DNA from: Streptomyces longwoodensis | Lineage (GTDB): Bacteria; Actinomycetota; Actinomycetes; Streptomycetales; Streptomycetaceae | Direction of reading: 5' to 3' | Assembly: GCF_001514125.1 (NCBI RefSeq) | Contig: NZ_KQ948555.1 | Coordinates: forward strand, 186,001 to 250,000 | Length of the DNA: 64,000 bases | Part shown: piece after piece, positions 16,642 to 24,747 of the stretch | Position numbering within the stretch: the stretch's first letter is position 1 | Layout of the letters: each line of letters starts with the position of its first letter | Notes under the pieces: generated by a model | The model's database searches: none | Told to the model about the DNA's origin: nothing | The model's input: only the letters and a program-made list of their open reading frames with translations | Translations under genes and position numbers: made by a program

Positions 16642-18111
16642 CTACCGCGCGTCGACCTCCGGCAGGACGCCCGTGCGGGCCGCCCGCTCGTACCAGCGCG
16701 CGCTGGACTTCGGGGTCCGCTCCAGCGTCGTGTAGTCCACGTACACCGCGCCGAACCGCTTCTCGTAGCCGTACGCCCACTCGAAGTTGTCCATCAGCGA
16801 CCACAGGAAGTAGCCGCGCACGTCGGCGCCGTCGGTGATGGCCCGGCGGACCGCCGCGAGGTGGCCGCGCAGGTAGGCGATGCGCTCCGGGTCGTGCACG
16901 GTGCCGTCGGCGGCGGGCTTGTCGTCGTAGGCCGCGCCGTTCTCGGTGATGTAGATCGGCAGGCCGGGGGCCTCGCGCGTGTAGCGCATGATCAGCTCGT
17001 GCAGCCCGGACGGATCGACCGACCAGCCCATCTCCGTGCGGTCGCCCGGCGTCTGGTGGAACGCCACATCGGCCGAGGCCGGCCAGGGCGAGTGCTCGCT
17101 GGCCCCGTGGCCGTCCGCCCGCGGACCGCCCAGCTTCGGGTCCGCCGCCGACACCAGGGTGGGCGTGTAGTAGTTCAGGCCCAGCGCGTTCAGCGGCTGG
17201 TGGATGACCTCCAGGTCGCCGTCCTGGACGTACGACCAGTCGGTCACCGAACGGGTCGCCTCGAACAGCGACTTGGGGTAGGCGCCGTGCAGGATCGGGC
17301 CGTGGAACACGCCGTTGGCCAGGTCGTCGATCTTGCGGGCCGCGGCCACGTCGGCCGGGTCCTGCGAAAGGGGCCGCACGACCGAGGAGTTGAGGCTGAT
17401 CGCCACCTCGTTGCGGGTCGGCATCACCGAGCGCAGCGCCGACGTGCCGAGCCCGTGCGCCAGGTTGAGGTGGTGGGCGGCGCGCAGCGAGGCCGCCGGG
17501 TCGGTACGGCCGGGCGCGTGCACCCCGGAGCCGTAGCCCAGGAAGGCGCTGCACCACGGCTCGTTGAGGGTGATCCAGTGCTCCACCCGGTCGCCGAGCG
17601 CCTCGCCGACGATCTGCGCGTACTCGGCGAAGCGGTAGGCGGTGTCGCGCTCCGGCCAGCCGCCCGCGTCCTCCAGCTCCTGCGGCAGGTCCCAGTGGTA
17701 CAGCGTGATGGCGGGGGTGATGCCGTGCTGCAGCAGCTCGTCCACCAGGCGCCGGTAGAAGTCCAGGCCCACCTGGACGGCCGGCCCGCGGCCCGTCGGC
17801 TGCACCCGCGACCAGGACACCGAGAAGCGGTACGCCGTCAGGCCGAGGTCCGCCATCATCGCCACGTCCTCGCGGTAGCGGTGGTAGTGGTCGACAGCGA
17901 TGTCACCGGTCTCGCCGCCCGCGGTCTTGCCGGGCGTGTGGCTGAACGTGTCCCAGATCGACGGCGTACGGCCGTCCTCCCGCACCGCGCCCTCGATCTG
18001 GTAGGCGGACGTCGCCGCGCCCCAGAGGAAGGCGGGAGGGAAGGTCACCGGGCTCTCCGGTGCTGCCGGGCTCACCAGGATCGGGGTCTCCGGCTGTGCG
18101 GACTCAGGCAT
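16642..18111 (-). CDS. bglC: Beta-glucosidase BglC, glycoside hydrolase family 1
   Basis: 489 residues, cytoplasmic. FLWGAATSAYQIEGA is the GH1 N-terminal signature. The acid/base Glu is in TLNEPW (Glu184) and the nucleophile in YITENGA (Glu390). LWSLMDNFEWAYGY is the usual C-terminal glycone-binding stretch. It hydrolyses imported cellobiose and cellotriose to glucose. ATG 18111 is chosen because the protein then starts like other BglC proteins; the open frame extends upstream through the polypyrimidine spacer. A CebR box overlaps the start codon, so the gene is repressed by CebR apart from the cebEFG transcript. It lies 151 bases after cebG. Confidence 0.95.
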   Translation of the reverse strand: MPESAQPETPILVSPAAPESPVTFPPAFLWGAATSAYQIEGAVREDGRTPSIWDTFSHTPGKTAGGETGDIAVDHYHRYREDVAMMADLGLTAYRFSVSWSRVQPTGRGPAVQVGLDFYRRLVDELLQHGITPAITLYHWDLPQELEDAGGWPERDTAYRFAEYAQIVGEALGDRVEHWITLNEPWCSAFLGYGSGVHAPGRTDPAASLRAAHHLNLAHGLGTSALRSVMPTRNEVAISLNSSVVRPLSQDPADVAAARKIDDLANGVFHGPILHGAYPKSLFEATRSVTDWSYVQDGDLEVIHQPLNALGLNYYTPTLVSAADPKLGGPRADGHGASEHSPWPASADVAFHQTPGDRTEMGWSVDPSGLHELIMRYTREAPGLPIYITENGAAYDDKPAADGTVHDPERIAYLRGHLAAVRRAITDGADVRGYFLWSLMDNFEWAYGYEKRFGAVYVDYTTLERTPKSSARWYERAARTGVLPEVDAR

Positions 18112-18124
18112 GGAAGCGCTCCCA
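18111..18124 (-). promoter_or_regulatory. CebR operator at the bglC start
   Basis: On the plus strand TGGAAGCGCTCCCA, one base away from the perfect CebR palindrome TGGGAGCGCTCCCA. It begins on the first base of the bglC start codon and runs upstream of it. The same variant box is known at bglC in other Streptomyces, from memory. Confidence 0.9.
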
Positions 18125-18144
18125 AAGTGGTCGTCTGGACCTAC

Positions 18145-18207
18145 GGAGGACGAAGGGGAAGGAGAAGGGGGTGGGGAAGAGGGGAGGGGCGGCGAAGGGA
18201 AAAGGGG
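18145..18207. repeat. Polypurine/polypyrimidine tract between cebG and bglC
   Basis: On the plus strand 59 of 63 bases are purines; the exceptions are at 18151, 18172, 18190 and 18193. It is made of runs such as AAGGGGAAGGAGAAGGGGG. It follows cebG in the direction of transcription and lies just ahead of the CebR box of bglC. No hairpin is evident, so any effect on termination or on CebR access would be through unusual DNA structure; that is inference. Confidence 0.7.
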
Positions 18208-18262
18208 CCGGGGCGACGGTGACCCGGCCCCCTGGGAATCGGCGCACGGCACGGGCGGCGGT

Positions 18263-19165
18263 TCAGCCCTTCACGGCGCCCTGCATGATCCCGCCCACGA
18301 TCTGCTTGCCGAAGATCGCGAAGACCAGCAGCAGCGGCAGCGTGCCCAGCAGCGCGCCCGCCATGATCAGCGACTGGTCGGGCGTGTAGCCACGGCCCAG
18401 CCCCGCCACCGCGACCTGCACGGTCGGGTTGCCGGTCTGGGTCAGCACCAGGAAGGGCCACAGGAAGTCGTTCCAGGTCTGCACGAACATCAGCATGCCC
18501 AGCACCGCCATCGCGGGCCGCGCCGCCGGGAAGACGATGTGCCACACCACGCGCCAGCTGCTCGCGCCGTCCATCCGGGCCGCCTCGATCAGCTCGTCCG
18601 GCAGCGCCTGGATCAGGTACTGGCGCATGAAGAACACACCGAACGCGCTCACCAGCGACGGGAAGATGACCGCCTGGAGCTGGTCGGTCCAGTCGAGCTT
18701 GGCGACCATCATGTACAGCGGGATCACACTGAGCTGCGGCGGCACCATCATCGTGCCGATCACCAGCAGCATCAGCGCGCCACGGCCGCGGAAGCGCAGT
18801 TTGGCGAAGGCGAAGCCGGCGATCGTCGACAGGAAGACGATGGTCACCGCGGACACGCCCGCCACGAAGGTGGTGTTGACGAACGCCTCGCCCAGGTTCG
18901 CGTCGGTCCAGGCCACGTCCAGGTTGTGGAAGAGGTTGGAGCCGAACCAGAACGGCGGCGGGGTCTGCGCCAGCCGGTTGTTGTCCCGGGAGGCGGCGAT
19001 CGCCGTCCACACCAGCGGGAAGAGCGAGCCGATGGAGAACAGGATGAGGATCGCGTAGGCGATCGGCCCCCCGTGCATGTGCCCGCCGGCCCGGGCGGCA
19101 CGGGGCTTGCGGGACTTGCGCACGGGCGGCGCGGCGTCCTCGGGTTTCGTCAGGGTCGTCGTCAC
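18263..19165 (-). CDS. cebG: Cellobiose/cellotriose ABC transporter permease CebG
   Basis: 300 residues, six membrane helices, first at YAILILFSIGSLFPLVWTAI. The EAA loop EAARMDGASSWRVVWHIVFPAARP contacts the ATPase. It is the third gene of cebEFG, 11 bases after cebF. No ATPase gene is present; the multiple-sugar ATPase MsiK, encoded elsewhere, is the known partner of this family in Streptomyces. Together with CebE and CebF it imports cello-oligosaccharides for BglC. Confidence 0.95.
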   Translation of the reverse strand: MTTTLTKPEDAAPPVRKSRKPRAARAGGHMHGGPIAYAILILFSIGSLFPLVWTAIAASRDNNRLAQTPPPFWFGSNLFHNLDVAWTDANLGEAFVNTTFVAGVSAVTIVFLSTIAGFAFAKLRFRGRGALMLLVIGTMMVPPQLSVIPLYMMVAKLDWTDQLQAVIFPSLVSAFGVFFMRQYLIQALPDELIEAARMDGASSWRVVWHIVFPAARPAMAVLGMLMFVQTWNDFLWPFLVLTQTGNPTVQVAVAGLGRGYTPDQSLIMAGALLGTLPLLLVFAIFGKQIVGGIMQGAVKG

Positions 19166-19176
19166 GGCCGTACTCC

Positions 19177-20190
19177 TTAACTACTGGCGCGCAGCCGGCG
19201 CGAGATGACGTAGTTGACGATCCCGATCACGATGAGGATCAGGAACATCGTCCAGGCGATCGCCGAGGCCCGGCCGAGGTGCTGGTTCACCCAGCCCTGC
19301 TCGTACAGGTACAGGCCCAGCGTCTGGAACTGGTGCTCCGCGCCGCCCGACGCGCCCTTGTTCGCGTCGAACAGCAGCGGCTCGCCGAAGACCTGGCTCG
19401 CGCCGATCGTCGAGACGACCGCCGTGAACAGGATGGTGGGCCGCAGCGACGGCAGCGTCACGTGCAGGAACTGCTGCCAGCGGCTGGCGCCGTCCAGCGC
19501 CGCCGACTCGTACAGGTCCTGCGGGATCGCCTGCATCGCCGCCAGGTAGATCAGCGCGTTGTAGCCGGTCCAGCGCCAGATGACGATCGAGGAGACCGCG
19601 ATCTGCGAGGCCCACTTCTCGTTCTGCCAGTCGACCTTGCCGATGCCGACCTGGTCGAGCGCCCAGTTGATCATGCCGTAGTCGCGCCCGAAGAGCAGCA
19701 CGAACACCAGGGAGGCGGCGGCGATCGAGGTGGCGTACGGCGCCAGCATCACGACCCGGTAGAAGGTCGAGGCGCGCAGCTTGTAGTTGAGGATGTGGGC
19801 GATGCCCATCGCCATCAGCAGCTGCGGGACCGTGGAGATGATCCCGATGGTCAGGGTGTTCTTCGCCGCGTTCCAGAAGAAGTCGTCGTCGAAGATCCGC
19901 GTGTAGTTGCGCAGCCCCACCCACGTCATGTCGGTGGGCGCGGTCAGTTCCACCTGGTGCAGCGACGCCCAGCCGGTGTAGATCAGCGGGAACAGGCCGA
20001 AGGCCAGGAACAGCACGAAGAACGGCGAGACGAACGCGTAGGGACTCCAGCGGAGGTCCCGCTGCCAGCGGCGGGAGAGCCGGGCACGCCGGCGCCTGTC
20101 CGCCTCCGTCGGCCCGGTGCCCGGGGCCGGGCGGCCCGGGGCCGCGCCCCCCTCGGTGGGGGGCGCGGCGATGTCGTGACGGGTGGACAT
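19177..20190 (-). CDS. cebF: Cellobiose/cellotriose ABC transporter permease CebF
   Basis: 337 residues from ATG 20190; a GTG at 20199 overlaps the cebE stop (GTGA) and is an equally possible, coupled start adding three residues. The N-terminal 50 residues are Pro/Arg-rich and cytoplasmic. Six helices follow, the first at YAFVSPFFVLFLAFGLFPLIYTGW. The EAA loop reads ESAALDGASRWQQFLHVTLPSLRP. It is the MalF-type half of the channel. Confidence 0.94.
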   Translation of the reverse strand: MSTRHDIAAPPTEGGAAPGRPAPGTGPTEADRRRRARLSRRWQRDLRWSPYAFVSPFFVLFLAFGLFPLIYTGWASLHQVELTAPTDMTWVGLRNYTRIFDDDFFWNAAKNTLTIGIISTVPQLLMAMGIAHILNYKLRASTFYRVVMLAPYATSIAAASLVFVLLFGRDYGMINWALDQVGIGKVDWQNEKWASQIAVSSIVIWRWTGYNALIYLAAMQAIPQDLYESAALDGASRWQQFLHVTLPSLRPTILFTAVVSTIGASQVFGEPLLFDANKGASGGAEHQFQTLGLYLYEQGWVNQHLGRASAIAWTMFLILIVIGIVNYVISRRLRASS

Positions 20191-20195
20191 ACGGG

Positions 20196-21524
20196 TCACT
20201 TGTCCAGGTTGTTGTCGATGGTCTTGGTGGCCGTCTTCCAGGCCTCCTCGGGCGACTTGCCCTTGGTGACGAGGATGACGCCGTTGTCGGTCAGACCCTG
20301 CTGGATGATCTGGTCCTTCGGGCCGATCACCTGCACGGGGATCTGCTTGGCGGCCGCACCGAAGATCTCACCGATCGGGGTGTCACCGGTCATGTCGTTC
20401 TTGGCGCTGGTCACCTCCGACATGGTGTACGTGCTCGGCGCGCTCGGGAAGGAGCCCTGCACGGCGAACAGCTTCGCCTGCTGCGCCGGCGCGGTCAGCC
20501 AGGCCACCAGCTCCTGGGCCTCCTTGGCGTGCTTGGCGCTCTTGGGCACCGTCAGGAAGGAGCCGCCCCAGTTGCCGGACTTCGGCGCCACGGCGACGTC
20601 CCACTTGCCGGCCGCGTCGGGCTTCGACTTGCCCTTGATGTAGCCGAGCATCCAGGGCGGACAGGCCATCGCGGCGAACTTGGTGTTGGCGATGGTCTGG
20701 TCCCAGGTGGGCTGGAACTGGGTCTGGGCGCCCACCAGGCCCTCCTGGGCGGCCTTCGCGGTGAGGTTGAAGGCGGACCGCACGGCCGGGTTCGTCTTGT
20801 AGATGACGTTGCCGGACTCGTCGTAGAACTTCTTCTCCTCACTGCTGAGGATGGCGTTGATCAGGCCGCCGGGGGAGTCCCAGAAGGTGGTGCCCTTGGG
20901 GGCCTTCTTCTTGTAGGTCTCACCGGCGGTGACCAGCTTGTTCCAGTCGCCGGCCCACAGCTTGGCGACCTCGTTGCGGTCGGTGGGCAGACCGGCCTGC
21001 TGGAAGAGGTCCTTGCGGTAGCAGACGGCCATCGGGCCGATGTCGGTGCCGAGGCCGACGGTCTGGCCGTCCTTGGCGGTGGCCTGCTCCCACTTCCAGG
21101 GCAGCCAGTTGCTCTTGTTCACGCCCGAAACCTTGGACAGGTCGGTGAGCTTGCCCGCCTGGGTGGAGACGATCTCGGCGATGTTGCCCACCTCGACGGC
21201 CTGGACGTCCTGCAGGCCGCTGTTGGTGGTGAGGTGGTTGAGGAGCGCGGGGTAGTAGTTCTCGTTGCGCTCGACGACGTTCTCGGCGATCTTGATGTTC
21301 GGGTGCAGCTTCTCGTACTCGGTGTAGAGTCCGGCTTCCTTGAAGCCGAACGTACCGAAAAGGCCCAGCGTGACCGTGGTCTTGCCCTTGCCGCCGCCGG
21401 ACGACGACCCGTCCGAGTCGCTGTCGCCGCTGTCGTCGGCACAGCCGGCCAGCAACCCGGCGCCGAGCGACGCCACCGCCGCCAGGACTACCGCCCGGCG
21501 GGCGGTACGGGTGAATGCTCGCAT
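20196..21524 (-). CDS. cebE: Cellobiose/cellotriose-binding lipoprotein CebE
   Basis: 442 residues. The signal peptide ends in the lipobox LLAGC, followed by an Asp/Ser/Gly-rich linker, so the protein is tethered to the outer face of the membrane. The family 1 binding-protein fold is seen in KTTVTLGLFGTFGFKEAGLYTEYEKLHPNIKI, AMACPPWMLGYIKGKS and NWGGSFLTVPKSAKHAKEAQELVAWLT. ATG 21524 has AGGAGG 6 bases upstream. Between it and the divergent cebR lies a perfect CebR palindrome. It supplies cello-oligosaccharides to CebFG. In plant-pathogenic relatives this protein is the entry point for virulence signals; here it is probably nutritional. Confidence 0.95.
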   Translation of the reverse strand: MRAFTRTARRAVVLAAVASLGAGLLAGCADDSGDSDSDGSSSGGGKGKTTVTLGLFGTFGFKEAGLYTEYEKLHPNIKIAENVVERNENYYPALLNHLTTNSGLQDVQAVEVGNIAEIVSTQAGKLTDLSKVSGVNKSNWLPWKWEQATAKDGQTVGLGTDIGPMAVCYRKDLFQQAGLPTDRNEVAKLWAGDWNKLVTAGETYKKKAPKGTTFWDSPGGLINAILSSEEKKFYDESGNVIYKTNPAVRSAFNLTAKAAQEGLVGAQTQFQPTWDQTIANTKFAAMACPPWMLGYIKGKSKPDAAGKWDVAVAPKSGNWGGSFLTVPKSAKHAKEAQELVAWLTAPAQQAKLFAVQGSFPSAPSTYTMSEVTSAKNDMTGDTPIGEIFGAAAKQIPVQVIGPKDQIIQQGLTDNGVILVTKGKSPEEAWKTATKTIDNNLDK

Positions 21525-21639
21525 TGCGTCCTCCTGTTGCCCTGACGTGCCGACCCCCCGGCCAACTGCATTGTTGGGCCCGTTAGTTCACGCTTGCGGC
21601 TCGGGCGGGGAACGTGCGGGATATGTATGTGCCAGGTAC

Positions 21640-21657
21640 TGTGGGAGCGCTCCCACA
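21640..21657. promoter_or_regulatory. CebR operator between cebE and cebR
   Basis: TGTGGGAGCGCTCCCACA is an 18-base perfect palindrome containing the 14-base CebR consensus TGGGAGCGCTCCCA. It lies 116 bases upstream of the cebE start and 216 bases upstream of the cebR start. CebR leaves this site when cellobiose or cellotriose is bound. Confidence 0.95.
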
Positions 21658-21872
21658 AGTGATGTGTTGAAGAGTCGTCGGTTCGGGCGGGGGTGTCAAG
21701 GGTGGTGACGCGCGAAGGTGCGTTCAGTTATCGGCCTGTTAACTAATGCGGCGAGCGGTACGTTTCGTACGGGGCCGCCGGACCCATCATCCGCCCAGGT
21801 GACGGTGGTGCCCATGGACGCGGCTGTTAGATTCCAGGCCAGCGCGTTGACGACGGCGGGAAGGCGGAGCCC

Positions 21873-22928
21873 ATGGCAGGCCACGGAGCGCGGGGGCGGA
21901 GCGGCGGCAGGCCGACCCTGGAAGAGGTCGCCGCGCGCGCCGGCGTGGGCCGCGGCACGGTCTCCCGGGTGATCAACGGCTCCCCGCGGGTCAGTGACAC
22001 CACGCGCGCCGCCGTCGAGGCGGCCGTCGCCGAGCTCGGCTACGTGCCGAACACCGCGGCCCGCGCGCTCGCCGCCAACCGCACGGACGCGATCGCGCTG
22101 GTCGTGCCCGAGCCGGAGACCCGGTTCTTCGCCGAGCCGTACTTCTCCGACATGCTGCGCGGTGTGGGCGCCGAACTGTCCGAGACCGAGATGCAGTTGC
22201 TGCTGATCTTCGCGGGCAGCGACCGGGAGCGGCAGCGCCTCGCGCAGTACCTCGCGGCCCACCGCGTCGACGGGGTGCTGCTGGTCTCCGTGCACGCCGA
22301 CGACCCGCTGCCGGACCTGCTGTCCCAGCTGGAGATCCCCGCGGTGATCTCCGGCCCGAGGTCCGAGGCGGAGACCCTGCCCTCGGTCGACTCGGACAAC
22401 TACGGCGGCGGCCGCTCGGCCGTGGAACACCTGCTGTCCCGGGGGCGCACCCTCATCGCCCACATCACCGGCCGCCTGGACGTCTACGGCGCCCAGCGCC
22501 GCGTCGACGGCTACCGCGACGCCCTGCGCGACGCCGGGCACGAGGTGCGGGAGTCCCTGGTGGAGCAGGGTGACTTCACCGAGGAGGGCGGCCGCCGCGC
22601 GATGACCGAGCTGCTCGCCCGCCACCCCGACCTGGACGCGGTCTTCGCCGGCTCGGACGTGATGGCGGCGGGCGCCCGGCAGGTGCTGCGCGAGGTCGGC
22701 CGGCGCATCCCCGAGGACGTCGCCCTCGTCGGCTACGACGACTCGGCCATCGCCCGCCACATGGACCCGCCGCTGACCAGCGTGCGCCAGCCGATCGAGG
22801 AGATGGGCCGCCGCATGCTGGACCTGCTCCTCACCGAGATCGCGGACCGCCGCCCGGCGGTGTCACGGGGGCTGGAGCGCCGCCGGGTCGTGCTCGCGAC
22901 GGAGCTGGAGGTACGGGCCTCGTCCTGA
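21873..22928 (+). CDS. cebR: LacI-family repressor CebR
   Basis: 351 residues. The N-terminal helix-turn-helix is RPTLEEVAARAGVGRGTVSRVINGSPRVSDTTRAAV, followed by the hinge NTAARALAANRTDAIALVVPE. The periplasmic-binding-like core (about 70-345) has VDGVLLVSVHADDP, GRRAMTELLARHPDLDAVFAGSDVMAAGA and VALVGYDDSAIARHMDPPLTSVRQPIEEMG. It represses cebEFG and bglC through the two palindromes in this window and is released by cello-oligosaccharides. ATG 21873 follows AAGGCGGAG. It is divergent from cebE. Confidence 0.94.
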   Translation: MAGHGARGRSGGRPTLEEVAARAGVGRGTVSRVINGSPRVSDTTRAAVEAAVAELGYVPNTAARALAANRTDAIALVVPEPETRFFAEPYFSDMLRGVGAELSETEMQLLLIFAGSDRERQRLAQYLAAHRVDGVLLVSVHADDPLPDLLSQLEIPAVISGPRSEAETLPSVDSDNYGGGRSAVEHLLSRGRTLIAHITGRLDVYGAQRRVDGYRDALRDAGHEVRESLVEQGDFTEEGGRRAMTELLARHPDLDAVFAGSDVMAAGARQVLREVGRRIPEDVALVGYDDSAIARHMDPPLTSVRQPIEEMGRRMLDLLLTEIADRRPAVSRGLERRRVVLATELEVRASS

Positions 22929-22987
22929 AGGTCCCGGACCGGCCGGCGCCGTACCCGGTGCCCCGGCCGCTCCTCGAGGCCCACCCC

Positions 22988-23650
22988 CTACGGCAGGTCC
23001 AGGCGCCAGCGGGTCTCGCCGTCCTGCTGTTCGTCGGTGGGGGTCAGGCCCGCCGCCCGGGCGACCGCGGCCGACGCGTGGTGCCCCGGGTGGACGTGGG
23101 CGACGACGCCCCGCACGCCCCGCTCGCGCAGCCGGCCGACCAGGGCCCGGGCGGCCTCGGCGACGTACCCGCGCCCCTGCCAGGGCGTCCCCAGCACCCA
23201 GGCGACCTCGGCCCGTCCGGCACCCGGGGTGACCGTGGCCTGGACGGTGCCCACCAGAACCCCTTCGTCCCGCGCCCGTACGACCCAGTTGCACCAGGAC
23301 ACGGCCGGGTCGGGGGAACCGGCGGCCAGCCGCTCCTAGGGGGTGTCTTGCCGATCAGGCCGGGCTCGCGGCGCCTGGCACCGCGCCTCGCCGCGTTGTC
23401 GTCGGTTGGCGATGCTCCGCATCGCCGCCCTCCTCCGCCTTGCGATGCACGGCACCAGACGTCGCTCCCTGATCCGGCCTGATCGACAAGACACCCCCTA
23501 GCGCCGGCGCAGTTCCTCGGGCGTGGCGGGGGAGCCGCCGATGAAGGCGTGCAGCGCGGGGTCGGCGAGCACGACGGCCATCTCGGCGGCGTGACCGGGG
23601 CGCAGCGGCAGGAGGTCCAGACGGGCGGTGACGATCGGCTCGGGGCGCAT
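22988..23650 (-). pseudogene. GNAT acetyltransferase gene interrupted by a MITE-like element
   Basis: The 5' part (23650 to about 23502) encodes MRPEPIVTARLDLLPLRPGH and ends LRRR followed by an in-frame TAG formed at the insertion edge. The 3' part (about 23335 to 22988) resumes with ERLAAGSPDPAVSWCNWVVR and holds the acetyl-CoA-binding region VAWVLGTPWQGRGYVAEAARALVGRLRERGV. The two parts join into one RimJ/RimL-type N-acetyltransferase of about 165 residues. The 164-bp element between them has 27-base terminal inverted repeats. The C-terminal fragment has no good start of its own. The gene is therefore very likely inactive. Confidence 0.85.
23337..23500. mobile_element. 164-bp MITE-like element with 27-bp terminal inverted repeats
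   Basis: The left end (23337-23363) begins TAGGGGGTGTCTTG and the right end (23474-23500) finishes CAAGACACCCCCTA; the 27-base arms match except for one base (C/T at arm position 15). Both ends sit in CTAG (23336-23339 and 23498-23501), consistent with a TA or CTAG target duplication as made by some IS5-type transposases. There is no open frame for a transposase, so the element is non-autonomous. The interior has a further GCGATGC/GCATCGC dyad at 23409-23425. It splits a GNAT gene. Confidence 0.85.
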
Positions 23651-23813
23651 CCGGCGAGGGTACGGGGGCGGGCTCGGGTCGGGGTGCGTGTTTTTTCACG
23701 GGGCGGAGTCCGCATGCTGCGGCTCCGTGAGCGCCGCGAGGGCCGGGCACAGTCGCCTCCTCGCGCGCCAGGCTCCTCGGTACGATCCGTCCACTGATTG
23801 AGGAGGGGGCGTC

Positions 23814-24368
23814 ATGGTGGCGTTCAACGTGCGCCCGGACATCGACGCGGCGGCCGAGAAGCTGTCGAGTGCGTTCGGGGCGAAGCGGGAGATACAGCGG
23901 CTGCCCGAGGTGCTGTGGGAGGGCGAGACGGTCGACATGCTCGCCACGGGTGTCTACGGCAAGGGCAACGGGCTGCTGGCGATGACGAACCAGAGGCTGG
24001 TGTTCTACTTCCACGGTGTGATGTCGCAGAAGATCGAGGACTTCCCGTACAACCGGATCAGCTCGATCCAGTGGGCCGGCGGGATGCTGATGGGCACTCT
24101 CACGGTGTTCGCGTCGGGCAACAAGGCAGAGATCAAGCAGGTCCCGAAGGACCAGGGGAAGGCGCTCGCGGACGCCCTGCGCCAGCGGATCGCGGGCGGA
24201 GGAGCACCGGCCGCGGTGACCGCTCCGACGGCGGCGCCTGCTCCGGCGGTCACGCCGGTCCAGGACGTGGCTTCGCGTCTGCAGACGCTGGACCAGCTGA
24301 GGGCGGTCGGGGCGATCACGGACGAGGAGTACCGGGACCGTCGCGCCAAGATTCTGGACAGCCTGTAG
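23814..24368 (+). CDS. PH-domain-like protein with C-terminal SHOCT domain
   Basis: 184 residues. The first 125 match the bacterial PH-like (YokE-type) fold: ETVDMLATGVYGKGNGLLAMTNQRLVFYFHG and KIEDFPYNRISSIQWAGGMLMGTLTVFASGNKAEI. An Ala/Pro linker follows. The last 30 residues are a SHOCT domain, LQTLDQLRAVGAITDEEYRDRRAKILDSL, a short helix pair common in Streptomyces. ATG 23814 has GAGGAGG upstream. It has no signal peptide. Such proteins may bind membranes or oligomerise; the function is unknown. A hairpin follows the stop. Confidence 0.82.
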   Translation: MVAFNVRPDIDAAAEKLSSAFGAKREIQRLPEVLWEGETVDMLATGVYGKGNGLLAMTNQRLVFYFHGVMSQKIEDFPYNRISSIQWAGGMLMGTLTVFASGNKAEIKQVPKDQGKALADALRQRIAGGGAPAAVTAPTAAPAPAVTPVQDVASRLQTLDQLRAVGAITDEEYRDRRAKILDSL

Positions 24369-24382
24369 GGCCAGGTACGACG

Positions 24383-24427
24383 AAGCCCTCGGTCGGCTGT
24401 CAGGAGATGACGGGTGGCTGAGGGCTT
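24383..24427 (+). terminator. Hairpin after the PH/SHOCT gene
   Basis: AAGCCCTC (24383-24390) pairs with GAGGGCTT (24420-24427) around a 29-base loop that can fold further. It lies 14 bases after the stop codon. It is a moderate candidate because of the long loop. Confidence 0.55.
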
Positions 24428-24519
24428 GTGGGGACTGCCCAGGCACGTGTCACCGCCGCTCCACTCTGCCCACCATGGGGTAAGACGGGCGCCCGGAGAA
24501 CGAAGCGGAGCGGAAAACG

Positions 24520-24558
24520 CATCAGCCGGTGACCTCCACGAGAGGTCACCGGCTGATG
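24520..24558 (-). terminator. Rho-independent terminator downstream of tRNA-His
   Basis: CATCAGCCGGTGACCT (24520-24535) and AGGTCACCGGCTGATG (24543-24558) are perfect 16-base inverted arms with a 7-base loop. On the minus strand the stem is followed by CGTTTTCC, giving a short T run. It begins 6 bases after the tRNA 3' end. Confidence 0.92.
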
Positions 24559-24564
24559 ACTGAG

Positions 24565-24638
24565 GGTGAGTGACGGGACTCGAACCCGCGGCATCCTGGA
24601 CCACAACCAGGTGCTCTACCAGCTGAGCTACACCCACC
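24565..24638 (-). tRNA. tRNA-His (anticodon GTG)
   Basis: On the minus strand the cloverleaf reads GGTGGGTG acceptor, AGCTCAGCTGGTAGAGC D arm, CCTGG-TTGTGGT-CCAGG anticodon arm (GTG at the centre) and GCGGG-TTCGAGT-CCCGT T arm, closing with CACTCACC. The 5' G-1 pairs with C73, the special feature of tRNA-His; one G-T wobble is present in the acceptor. CCA is not encoded. It lies about 110 bases downstream of orn and ends in a strong terminator. No integrase gene is nearby. Confidence 0.96.
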
Positions 24639-24747
24639 ATGACCGGCGGTTCGACTTCGTCGTTTCCCCGACCGGCCGAGAAAAAGTGTACAGGGTCCGA
24701 AGGGGTGCTCGCGCCCGGCTTTCGCGGGGCCTCCTGCGGGGGGCCGG

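Noticed and set aside
23814..24368. PH/SHOCT gene as part of the mobile element
   Set aside because: It lies more than 300 bases from the element ends, has its own ribosome site and is a common Streptomyces family.
24520..24638. tRNA-His as an integration site with att repeat in the perfect 16-bp hairpin
   Set aside because: No integrase, no direct repeat of the tRNA 3' end and no island genes nearby; the hairpin is best explained as a terminator.
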